Source: Aquanectria penicillioides (taxonomy: Eukaryota; Ascomycota; Sordariomycetes; Hypocreales; Nectriaceae). From it: DNA of 64,000 nt. The DNA is taken from contig PYIU01000011.1 of the NCBI GenBank assembly GCA_003415625.1, forward strand, positions 2,395,043 to 2,459,042, read 5' to 3'. This document shows, one piece after another, positions 46,236 through 56,205 of this stretch. The translations under genes and the position numbers were made by a program. The first letter of the stretch is position 1; every line of letters starts with the position of its first letter. The notes beneath the pieces are model-generated. The model saw nothing but the letters and a program-made list of their open reading frames with translations. It did not search any database and was not told the origin of the DNA.

Positions 46236-48194
46236 TCATGCACAAGCTACCTGAAGCCATTTTTCAATACCCACAAGCGACCGACGAGGCAGCCCCTCGT
46301 ATCTTTTTGCATCATAAGTGCCGTTGATGGCCTGGCGTAATCTCTTGGCCCTATTCACCAAGATCCTCTTTGCATCCGACGGGTTCTCTTTTTGCACAAA
46401 CAAATTTGCTTCATCTTCCAGTTTCTTTCGACGGTTGACAGCATCTTTGTCATCCACCTCCTCCGTAACGCAAAGTGCGCATCGACACTTGAAGCCCCAC
46501 GTCCTGTCGAGAGCCGCTGCCCTGGCCTCGTAGTTGCTAGACTCGTCATAGCTATGTGTAATTTCTTCCCCAGGGGCGATGTTACGAGTGGCGCGGAAAA
46601 CGATGAGATCTCCGATAAAATCCTTTTTTGCGTTCGGCACACAAGAGTGGTTGATGAATGCCGCCCGAATCCAGAGACCCGTGCTCGCGTTGCTAATGTC
46701 TTCATCTTCCGTCTGCTTACCAGGGCCGAAACCATTTCGTTGAACAATGTCGTGAACCTGGAAGGTATCAATCACGGGACCATCTTCGTGATGCAAAGTC
46801 TTGCTTTTGAGGCCCTGATAATCACCACAAAGCTCCAAGACTTTCTCAGCTTGAGAGGGGTTGTTTACAAGCCGCTGTACCACGGCCTTGTGCAATCCAG
46901 CAGGGAATACTCTGATGGCTGCATCATCTCTGACATCGCAGGTCAGAGAAGAGAATGCCTCGGGTTCATAGCCCCAGACGACGCAAAATGCTTTCTCGCA
47001 CATTACAATCTCGTTGACCTTGATATACCTTGTAGCAAACAACCCACGACCAGCTCCAGGACTCTTCTTAATTTCGGTTGCACCATAGAAATTTCCTACA
47101 TCGGGGCGTCCTTGGCATTTGGACAGAGTTTTAACGACCCTGTTGAGATCATATAGCCCGTTCGTTTGTTCGTTTAGTCGATTCTTGATTCTCCGGAGGT
47201 AAGCTTTCGCGTACTGGTTGTTAGGTTGGAGCTTTTCCTGCTCTTTGAAGTATCTCTGAGCTTCCTCGAAGTCCCCAAGGGCATATGCAGCGAGTCCGGC
47301 GCGGTAGTATGCTTTGCCGTCCAGACGTTGCTTCTCCTGATTTTGGACACCCGCAACCGATGACAAAGCGTCGCTTTTTGCCTCATCATAGCGGTGCAGA
47401 AGTAAATTCACATGTGATCTATTTCGATGGAGATCTTGCATCAGAGTATTTTGCTGCTCCGTAATTAAGCCCAAGCCTTCGGTGTAAAAAGCATGAGCTC
47501 GAGCCAAAGAGCCCTTATCAAGGGCCATATTTCCTTTCCTCTTGCACTCAATCGCTGATCTTTTTTCTCGAGGCCCATTGCGGTCTTCTCTTTGCCGCCA
47601 AGACTCCGACCCGTCGCTGTAAGTGACAATTGTGATATCTGAGGGATGATCGATCCTAATAGTGTGTTCTCCCTGGTTATTTAGGGTGTAGTAGGGCTCC
47701 TTGATCAAGAACTCAGAGCCCAGCTCTAGGAGGTCCTGACCGTGCCTCGACTTGTGCAAAAAGATTTCTATACGTTCAACATCATCAATATTTTCTCCTT
47801 GAACGATTGTCCATGATGACGAGTCCTGAAGGACCACTGGTGCGACGCGACGCAACCAAAGCTTGCGGCCGCGATGATGAGTCTCCATCCGCAGATCGCA
47901 AAGGTTCATGGGCTGCAGGTCTTTTGATAGCACTGTACAAGGTATATAAGGACACCCGACGGCATATGCCACCATTGTGTCTTTACTCTTCATGGGCGTT
48001 CCCAACCCAAAGGCCGCCAATGACAAATCCTGCATCAGGGCCGTGGACGTTGCTTGCTGAATAAGCCCAGACGGATCTCTGGGTTCGCGAGGGTTGCCTC
48101 TTTGATCTTGGCGCTTCTTGACGATATCTTTGACTCTATTTTGGATGCGGTTTGATTCCTCGGGTGTCATGTAGAGTGTGTTGTTGGTTGCCAT
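46236..48194 (-). CDS. TPR and SET domain protein (SMYD-like lysine methyltransferase family)
   Basis: A single-exon 652-residue protein. The N-terminal 220 residues are specific to fungal members. TPR repeats follow (about 220-330), including RKGNMALDKGSLARAHAFY and AYYRAGLAAYALGDFEEA. The SET domain (about 370-590) begins GRGLFATRYIKVNEIV and contains AAFINHSCVPNAKK, the core NHSCxPN motif binding S-adenosylmethionine, then APGEEITHSYDE with the catalytic-core Tyr. A post-SET Cys cluster CRCALC follows. All motifs are intact, so it is likely an active protein-lysine methyltransferase; the target, histone or not, cannot be told. Unlike its neighbours it carries no damage, so it is probably under selection. 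Confidence 0.93.
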   Translation of the reverse strand: MATNNTLYMTPEESNRIQNRVKDIVKKRQDQRGNPREPRDPSGLIQQATSTALMQDLSLAAFGLGTPMKSKDTMVAYAVGCPYIPCTVLSKDLQPMNLCDLRMETHHRGRKLWLRRVAPVVLQDSSSWTIVQGENIDDVERIEIFLHKSRHGQDLLELGSEFLIKEPYYTLNNQGEHTIRIDHPSDITIVTYSDGSESWRQREDRNGPREKRSAIECKRKGNMALDKGSLARAHAFYTEGLGLITEQQNTLMQDLHRNRSHVNLLLHRYDEAKSDALSSVAGVQNQEKQRLDGKAYYRAGLAAYALGDFEEAQRYFKEQEKLQPNNQYAKAYLRRIKNRLNEQTNGLYDLNRVVKTLSKCQGRPDVGNFYGATEIKKSPGAGRGLFATRYIKVNEIVMCEKAFCVVWGYEPEAFSSLTCDVRDDAAIRVFPAGLHKAVVQRLVNNPSQAEKVLELCGDYQGLKSKTLHHEDGPVIDTFQVHDIVQRNGFGPGKQTEDEDISNASTGLWIRAAFINHSCVPNAKKDFIGDLIVFRATRNIAPGEEITHSYDESSNYEARAAALDRTWGFKCRCALCVTEEVDDKDAVNRRKKLEDEANLFVQKENPSDAKRILVNRAKRLRQAINGTYDAKRYEGLPRRSLVGIEKWLQVACA

Positions 48195-49696
48195 TGTGAA
48201 GACGAGCGCTGGATGATCTCGACGGGCTTCAACGATAGGAGTGCAGAACAGCTATGAGTAAAAAGGAGGCCGTCTCCAGGCACTATGGAACCAAATTGGC
48301 AAGGGAAATGAAGAAATTCGCAGATATCTCACTAACATGACCATATTTCGAACTCGGAGGGCGATGGGGTTAAATAGACCAAGCCAGAATGTCGACGCTC
48401 TACCCAAAACCAGAAGTCGCCGACAGATTTGGCAGATTCCGTATCTGCTTTAGACTTTGGTTACATCCCATACATTGTCACACCGACCCCAAGACCAAAA
48501 CACGGCTGATCCATTCACTGGGTCGCCAATCCCAATCGCCATAAGCTACCACCCATATCATCTACAGATTGCTATATTAGGTTCGATCCTCCGAGAGAAA
48601 GGGGCGGACCGAATAAGCCCGACAAATGCCACACTAAAAGCGTCCCTCGATGCCATTTAACCATTATGATCCTTGTTATCATACCCAAAGTGGGTAAGAT
48701 TGGTTGTTTGTCGACGCCACGGAACTGCATCATGGTGTCTTATCGAGTCTCCACACCAAAGGCTCCCCAAACAGGGCTGAGATAGTTGAACCAATGAACG
48801 CTCAGGCTTTCCGAGCAGACGAATGACGCTTCGCCATCAGGCCCATCCCCACATGTCCGAAGAGGATGCGTGAGATGCCCGGATTGCGAGATCTCAGGCC
48901 GAATGACTCTTCAGACCGGATGCGTAATCAAGGATGTAAGCGTGGGTCGAAGAATGGTCCTGCCTCATGTTGGTAAGAACCAGTTTGCCTTTGTTATATG
49001 GATTTGTTAGGGTTAACTAGGTGAGGCCAAGGCACACAAATCCGTGACGAATTTCAGATAAGTGCAAAACACAAGGACAAACGAATCGCAAGAGCTGGCT
49101 AAATGTATCGGAAAAGACAAGATCTCAGTCCAGCCATCACGGCACAATACTCCATACTACAGGGCCGGTCGTTGATCTCATTAGATTCCGATTGAAAGGA
49201 TGAATTGTTCGTGTGTAGCTGAGAATGATTAAACCTGTTCTTCATTTAGGCAACGTCCAGCTATGACTGCAGTTCCTTACCATACTTATGGACTTGCAAA
49301 TAGGTATACTCAAAAAAGCAACCATAGCACAGATTAAGTGCAAGTCGATGCCACATAGAGTGCACCAGATAGTAGCGTCTTCGATACCAAACTCACAAAC
49401 GCGACAAAAAAAAAACACAAACAGCACAAAAAAAAGATCCCGCAGACTATTTCCCCTTTTAAAGTCATGGGGCTTATCTAATGGTTCTGAAATGACCCAG
49501 TCTTCAAATTGTAGCGAGTGTAGAGAGCCCTGCGACCTAGGCTAATCCTCGAGAAGACTAACCATGGGCCACACAATCGCATCAACATCCGGTTCCTTGC
49601 AGCACCAGGCTTTCTCCGTATGGAAAGCAAAGATCATCCCGCAATTCATTCAATACAGTCGCTTCTGGCACCTTCGGTCGGTTCCCATTTGTGTTG
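48195..49696. other. Intergenic, no gene seen
   Basis: 1.5 kb with an A-rich patch near 49406-49438. No supported gene. Confidence 0.5.
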
Positions 49697-51890
49697 TTAA
49701 TTGACTACCAATCTAACGCGACCCAGGTTCGGCACGAGAGCCGAGGTCGTGTTTGTATTGCCTTCCCGCTGAGATGTAGCCCTGACTCCTGGAATGTACG
49801 TGCCTCGAGAGTTGAACTTGTGCCTAATTTTCAGATCAACTCGAGATCGTGGAGACCCAAAGTCTGTCTTGGTGTACTCTCCTGTCCCATATGGATCCCA
49901 CTCAATGGATATGATTTTTCCGGTGCTGGGGGGTACCTCAGCACGAACCTGGAATTTCACGGTTTGGCCCTGTTTAACGCGGGCTATATCAGCCCCTTCA
50001 ACGGTCAAGGTGACCACGGGTTGGATTCCACGGCGCTCAGCGGCGGTCACGGGGACGCTGACCTGACCGTTCTTGACAGTACCGTATTCTCTCAACAAAT
50101 TGGACCACCTTAGTTTCTTCAAGAAAGTGCACAAAACGTGCACACGGCCAATTATGTGGCTTGGAACTTTCTTTTTCTTGTAAAACGCGGAGATCCCGCC
50201 GACGCTAAGGTGGTCCCATTTGTCGAGAGAATATGGTATATCTTGTCGGTTCTGGTGGTGTAACTCCCTTTTCCACCCAGGCACTGACATCTCGCAAATG
50301 TTGCTGGAAGATGCCTCTAAAGTCAATGATTCGACGAGACATAGGAGCCGTTACTGCATCTATGAAATGATCTGCGTTGTGGCTGTAATAGAGTCGGTAA
50401 TTGTCGTTGAACTTGCTGCCCAGAGCCGTTTTGACTTTATTCTTGTACCAATCCGCGTGCCGTGGGAAGGCATCAAAGTCGAGCAAGTCATCCATGACGA
50501 TCAATTTTTTTGTGATATTGCCCGTATGAGTGCCGGCCCCAGTGGCCGATTTCGTGACGATAGGTGCAAGAAGGAGACTTCGCTGTGGATAGAGCGGCTC
50601 ACCATTCTTACCGCGGAGATAGTCATAGCCATAAAACCCACTCGATTGGCTTGGAACCTGATGTCGGTGGAGTGAGTGAACTGATATGAACCATCTATTA
50701 TCGATTTCAATAGTGTCGCCCTTCGCCAGAGTGCTCACTGCGTCGCTTGATGTAATCTTTATGGCGCGTGTGCTAGCATCCAATGTTCCTGAAAATGAGC
50801 TAGATTATCTGTTACTGGCAAGGACAGCGAATTCAAGCCCGGTTGTGCTGATGCCTATTGGGATTGCATCCAAAACCACCTTCACGGGCGCTCCATCTTG
50901 ATCGAGGGTAACACTTTGGACAGTTGCATTGAATTGTACTAAGGCACCGCGAAAGATGTCTCCGAGAGCGGACTTCTCTGCGCCAAGGTACCCTACCTTG
51001 CTCCAAAAGTCATCGACATAGCTTGGGTCCATACTCTTGGTAATTGATATCACGATGTTAATGAGGGTATCCCAGAGCTGTGTTCTGTTCTGACCGACAC
51101 CAGAGAAGTCCTCCCATGCCTTGAGTGGAACTACAAGGGCAGTTGTCTCTTTCAAAACGCTTTTCTCGGCTTCCGAGAGGAAGGTATACGGGTTCCCTCC
51201 TCCTCCAGGACTCACTGCATCAATTATCCGGTCCGCTTTGTCAGTGAGTACCAATCCTGACAGGCCACGGATTGACCAGTTGTTGAGCAGTGACATAGGA
51301 ACTGTCTGAATGAGTGTGACGCAGCCATCCCAGACACCAAAAGTATTCTCAATGGCTCTGATGGTCTGCAGGGAGCCTCCACTGCCTCCGTAGACATATC
51401 CATATATGTCTTTGGATGGTTCCTGGTAGTAATCACGAGTAACCTGACGAGAGAGCTTAGCAAGCGCAGCGTCGGCTCGGTACCCGCTTGATCCGGAGGC
51501 TTGAAGAGTGTAGCCGCCGCTATGGATTCCGAATAAGACCGTATAATCTTCGGCATCTGAGCTCTGCGATGGGTAGAGCAGATGAAAAAAGCGGCCTTCC
51601 CATTGAGCCTTCGGGGGAAGATAAATGTTAAATTCCACCGAGGTACCATTAAAATGGCCCGAAACACGTCGATGAGGGGCAGGGCTGGTTTGATCTGTTT
51701 CGCTATCGAAGATGGGGTTATTGTATGTAGGGTCAACACAATCCAAGGTTACTTGTAGTGGACCACTGTCGCCAAGAGTGACGCACTCAACCTCGGCCTT
51801 AGGGATGATGGTCCGGCCTGAAGCGAGGCCCAGAAGCCATAGGAAAGCTGCAATATTTGCAATCATGGTCCTATTCGAAATGATCAGCAT
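49697..51890 (-). pseudogene. Secreted alpha/beta hydrolase (tannase-like), disrupted by a MITE
   Basis: The first part (51890-50805) has a signal peptide (ATG at 51890 or 51866) and an esterase domain with nucleophile elbow YGGSGGS. A second part (50804-50239) continues in the same frame after a TAA at 50807-50805, with the late catalytic segment SHNADHF. A third part (50079-49697) carries TAAERRGIQPVVTLT and a beta-rich C-terminal domain ending RRGTY-like to VVN. Between parts two and three sits a 155-bp transposon (50082-50236). Removing it with one TA joins the frames as TRYTVKNGQV, which is what related proteins have. The TAA lies in a 27-nt stretch bounded by GT and AG, too short for a normal intron; it is probably a second lesion. 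Substrate unknown; relatives resemble tannase/feruloyl esterases. Confidence 0.85.
50082..50236. mobile_element. 155-bp MITE with 32-bp inverted repeats and TA target duplication
   Basis: The ends are perfect-length 32-bp terminal inverted repeats, 50082-50113 and 50205-50236, matching at 29 of 32 positions and beginning CCGTATTCTCTC / CCATATTCTCTC. TA dinucleotides flank both sides (50080-50081 and 50237-50238). This is the signature of a Tc1/mariner-type nonautonomous element. The interior (91 bp) has no coding capacity and further short inverted segments (GTGCAC repeats). It sits inside a hydrolase gene whose frame is restored when it and one TA are removed, which confirms the boundaries. 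Confidence 0.92.
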
Positions 51891-53351
51891 TTATTCATTG
51901 GATACAGTGAAAGTGAAGAATGAATGATCAGTTTTTAAAAGAGCTTCATCTTAGTGTGATAAAAGATGGCAACGTGTTTCATAATAGGGCATTCTTACAG
52001 AACCCGTCGTGTGCTGAAAATGAGGTGCCAATAAAAGAAATAGGCCTTGTCTCTTGTTGGAGATGAGCTTAAGTTTAATTCGTTGATCTGAGGTGATGTG
52101 CAGAAGACTTGTGCTGCAATCCATTCAGCTTTTCATTTCAGGAGTCAGGACGCCGACTTCATAGAAGTTCACAAAGAGGAGCCAGTGCATCAGCACCGGC
52201 TTACCCGCAACTACTCACTAGATTCAGTACAAAAATCGTACCGGGCCAAGACTTGCCAACAGGGGCGCTCAGTCTTTGGACCAAACGGGTTGATCCCCCG
52301 CCTAGAGGTCGTCATCATCAAGGACGAGATCTACCAGCTATGCCACTAAGTTAATGTCACTCTGCGGAGACGCTAAGCTAACAATAGGGAAATTACATTT
52401 ATCCTTTTCACCTATAGACACACTAGGATGGAAACAGTTTCCCACAGGTCACAAGCCCGCATTGGCCAGTGATGGATAAGTGGCTTTTTGGAAACTTCGC
52501 TGCCAAACATATCAGGTCCCCTATTATCCGGACAATTTTACTAAAAACCCCTCACTAGCTTGCTTGTTAATGGTCTGGTCTGAAGATACGTAACAAGTGG
52601 TGCTTACAGGGGAACTAGATTAGTTAACTTTGGTCCTTGGCCGTCTAATCACCGTTTTTTCGTATTGGAACCTGGCAGGGCGAACATGCCACAGCCCCAC
52701 CCGTTAAATTTGATCCGTTCGGACCCTCATCACAGCTAGTAAATGGAAGCAAGTAGCAGAAAAGGGCAAGTGATTGAAAATGTAGTTGTGTATTGGACTC
52801 AGCTTTCACATGTTCTCCACAAGCGTCTAGACCATTCTATCCGTCAGCAGCATCTAAAAATCCAACTGGTTCAGATTTATCTCAGCCATCAAAGTAGCCC
52901 TGTTTCTCCGTGGGGTAGACATTTAAAGCTGCATATATTGGTCATGAGGGTCAGGAACCAGGTTAGTTTCCTTCTTCCCCATGGGGAAGGCCAGCAAAAG
53001 TAACCGTCACTAGCTTGAACAACGTTGCACGAGAACCTTGAAACTAGAGCATAGTGGCGTGTTTCGCTTAACCACACTTGACATGTAATGATGATAATGG
53101 CCAACAAATGAGGGGAATGTGTGTGGTAGGGTTGTGATACGAACTATCTTCTTTACAGATAGAGTTGAATGGGTATAAGCGGCCGGGATGCTAGGCAATT
53201 AAACTCAGAATGTATCCGAGTTCAATTATTCCCGAGTGTGTTACGGATACTTCCAGCTTGAAGTCGAGAAATTCAAGTTGACAATGCCATTCTGTGTATT
53301 TCTATAGTCTATTCGTCCACATTATGTGACGTGTCCTATACCGTAATCAAA
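51891..53351. other. Intergenic, no gene supported
   Basis: 1.5 kb. The segment 52280-52352, read on the minus strand, has a faint tRNA-like look (TAGCTGGTAGA, GGGGATCAACCC) but does not fold into a cloverleaf by eye. Nothing else was seen. Confidence 0.5.
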
Positions 53352-55535
53352 TCATTCAACAAGGAGACCCAAAAACCTTGGATCGTGAAAGCTGTAGTAT
53401 CCATAATCAACCTCCGTCGTGTCGCCTCCATTTGGAAGGGTAACAAAAGCCCATGAATTTGGGGGAACTTGGACTTCAAGATGGAGCCCACGCCTATTTT
53501 TGGCTTGTTCATCACTCTCAAACCACCACTTTGAGATAATTTTTGCCATATCTACTGATGAAGGTAGCCTTCGCACTTGAGATTTTGCCACCTGGAATCG
53601 GTGCAACGTCAAATGTCTTCCACCCGGGTTCTTTGGGGGCGAGACCGCCAATTACCTGGTGCATCCAGTCGGCGACTGAACCAAACGAATAGTGATTGAA
53701 GATCGTCATGGACCCTGTGTTCAACTTTCCATTCGGCATTAAGCTGTCCCAGCGTTCTCATGTGGTTGTTCCATCTTGAACAACCTGGGAGAGCCAGGAG
53801 GGCACTTCCTTCTTCAGTAGCATCTGGTAAAAGTCTTCGGTGGCATTGATGTCTTTCAACGCGAATCCAAGAGCTTGTGTTCCAGCAAATCTTGTTCCGA
53901 CCAGGTACGAGTTTTGAGCAATGATGTTTCGCAGAGTATCTGCGGCAGGGGCTGTATGCTCAGGTTTGAAAATTTCAAAATGGAGGCCTAGAGCGTAAGC
54001 AGTTTGTGTCCGATTGGTCATTGCACCATCTCCATTGATCCAAGCTTTATAGAATGCTTCACGAAATTTGTCGACCTTCTGGAGGTACTGGGTAGCCTGG
54101 TTTTCAAGCCCGCTGACTCGCGAAATTCTGGACAGCAGCTTGGTCATCTGTATGGGATAGGCGTCAGCCACTAAGGACTTGTCTGTGGTGGCATCTGCTG
54201 GATCCTCAGGGTGTGATAGAGGGTCCAGCCAGTCGCTGAACTGAAATGTAGTTCTGTCCCACAGGCCAGTTTCGTTGCGCCAGATTCCACGGTCAAGCCA
54301 GTTTTTTGCCTGTGGGTACTGTTCAAGGAGCATTTGATCATCGCCAAAAGCACGATGTAGATTCCCTGGTCCACCAATAGCAACATCTCCCCAAACCGCA
54401 GAGGGGCTGAGAGGAGGTCCCACAGAGTCCCATTCATCTAGAGGCAAGGCTGGAATATAGAAAGGCACGACCATGGTGTCATCTCGTTTCATCTCGTTCC
54501 ACACATCGCGATGCCATCCTCTCCAAAAGCCAGCCGTATTGCAGAGGCAGTTGGACGTCGGCCCAAAAGCATGAGCATCGCCAGTCCAGCCCATTCTCTC
54601 GTCACGTTGGGGACAGTCTGTAGGGATCGATATGAAATTGCCTCTCATAGACCAACGGACATTTTGGTGAAACTTGTTGAGCAGAGCATTAGAACACTCA
54701 AACCAACCCGTTTGTTCCATGTCTGAGTGGATGACCTGGGCGGTCAGTGACTCCTTCGTCAGCTCACAAAGCCACCCGTCAACTTAGACATAACGGAAGC
54801 CGTGAAAGGTGAATCTAGGCGCCCATGTTTGAGGACCTTTGCCGTGTAAAATTACCTTGTCGGTCGCCTTTGCAGATCGAAGCGGCTCCAAACCAAGCTC
54901 ACCAGTGTCATCGAGAACTTCTGCGTGGCGAAGCACCACAGTGTCGCCACATGCTCCGGTGACGTTGTTCAGTCTCACAACGCCAGCCATGTTCTGCCCA
55001 AAGTCTACTATGAGCTTCCCCGAAGGAGAATTGAGGATTCTTTCGGGTTTACGCTCCTCGGTGGTGCGCACAGGAGGCCCGTCCGGCGACACCAGCTGGC
55101 CGCGAATGTTTGGCAATACACGAGTGCCCTTCCAAGTCTTATCGAATTTGTCCGTCGACCAGCCATGGAAATCAGACTCAATCATCGAGTCGTACGTTTC
55201 TCCATCGTATATCTGGGCATCCACAATTGGGCCATTTAATGCTTGCCAGGAGTCGTCTGTTGGCACTCTGATGGTTGTGCCATCCTTGAAGGTGACAGTG
55301 ATGAGTGAAATTAGGCCAATCTTGTCACCATAAAGGTTGCGGCTATAAGGCTTGAAGCTGAAAAAGCGTCCTGAGAACCATCCCTCTGCGGCAATAACAC
55401 CGATGACATTAGTGCCTGCCTTAACCCACTCTGTAATATCGTGGGTGTCGTAGACATGTCGATGATGGTACGACTGCCATCCTGGGGCGAGAACATGGTC
55501 ACCAACCCTCTGGACGCCCTTGATCTGGGATGAGC
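53352..55535 (-). pseudogene. GH78 alpha-L-rhamnosidase, N-terminally truncated and broken
   Basis: The preserved part starts RVGDHVLAPGWQSYHHRH (accessory beta domain). It continues through IVDFGQNMAGVVRL and WAPRFTFHGFRYV to the catalytic (alpha/alpha)6 domain with DCPQRDERMGWTGDAHAF, the conserved acidic motif, and SAVWGDVAI. The C-terminal segment has NHYSFGSVADWMHQVIGG. Three lesions are visible: TAA at 54786-54784 between FRYV and VDGW, where Gln is expected; TGA at 53760-53758, where Trp is expected (before ERWDSLMPNG); and one extra base in a run of five A (53540-53544). The N-terminal signal peptide and first domain are missing: at about 55535 the sequence switches into a GH3 fragment on the other strand. 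The enzyme would have released rhamnose from plant glycosides. Confidence 0.9.
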
Positions 55536-55540
55536 TCACA

Positions 55541-56205
55541 ATGCCAGGATCAAACGATAACGGACTTTTGATTCAGTTTTTCTACAAGAATCCGGAGACT
55601 GCGGCCGATGCAAAGCACTTTCACTCAGAGACCACAAATAAAAGCTGTTTCATTTTTGCAGATAGCTTACCCCAACCCTTTGCCAACACGTACTACACCA
55701 AAATCCGGACCACGTATACAGCTCCCAGGACAATGAAGTGGAGATTTGGGCTAAGCGTTGCAGGCAAGGCCAAGTTGATGATGGGGGGCAAAACCATCAT
55801 CGATCAATGGGACGATCATCCTAAAAGGTCCAAGACGGATTTCACACCTTATTTCAACGGGATGACCATGGAGAAGACCTTTGACGTTGATGGTATTGAA
55901 GGCGGGCGGCTTGAGGCTGAGATTTTTCTTACAAATGATGGCCTTGGCCCAGTAACTGGCATCGCACCTGCTGCAGGCGGCAGGCTTGGTGGTTGTGAGG
56001 GCATTGAAGAAGACGAAACCATTGCCGCGGCTGTAATGTTGGGCCAGACAGTTGATGTCCTCATTATTATTGCAGGTCTATCATCCGATTGAGAAACAGA
56101 AAATGGAGAGCGAAGCACCTTGTCCCTCCCGGGGCGTGTGGATGAGATGATATACCGCGCGCGTCCTAGACACGAGTCCCAACGCAGTGTATGCTGCTGA
56201 TCATA
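55541..56205 (+). pseudogene. GH3 beta-glucosidase fragment (PA14 domain region)
   Basis: An internal piece of a GH3 glycoside hydrolase. It runs from GSNDNGLLIQFFYKNP through the inserted PA14 domain (CFIFADSLPQPF, MKWRFGLSVAGKAKL, GKTIIDQWDDHP, RSKTDFTPYFNGMTMEK) to LTNDGLGPVTGIAPAAGG and IIAGLSSD. A TGA at 56090-56092 interrupts. Homology then continues as ETENGERSTLSLPG and, frame-shifted, LDTSPNAV, before ending near 56205. The catalytic N-terminal domain and the C-terminal fibronectin-like domain are absent. It meets the rhamnosidase fragment head to head, so both lost their 5' ends at one breakpoint. Confidence 0.85.

Noticed and set aside
52280..52352. tRNA-like sequence on the minus strand
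   Set aside because: Some resemblance to A- and B-box sequences, but arms and anticodon stem do not pair as a cloverleaf. A tRNAscan-SE run would settle it.
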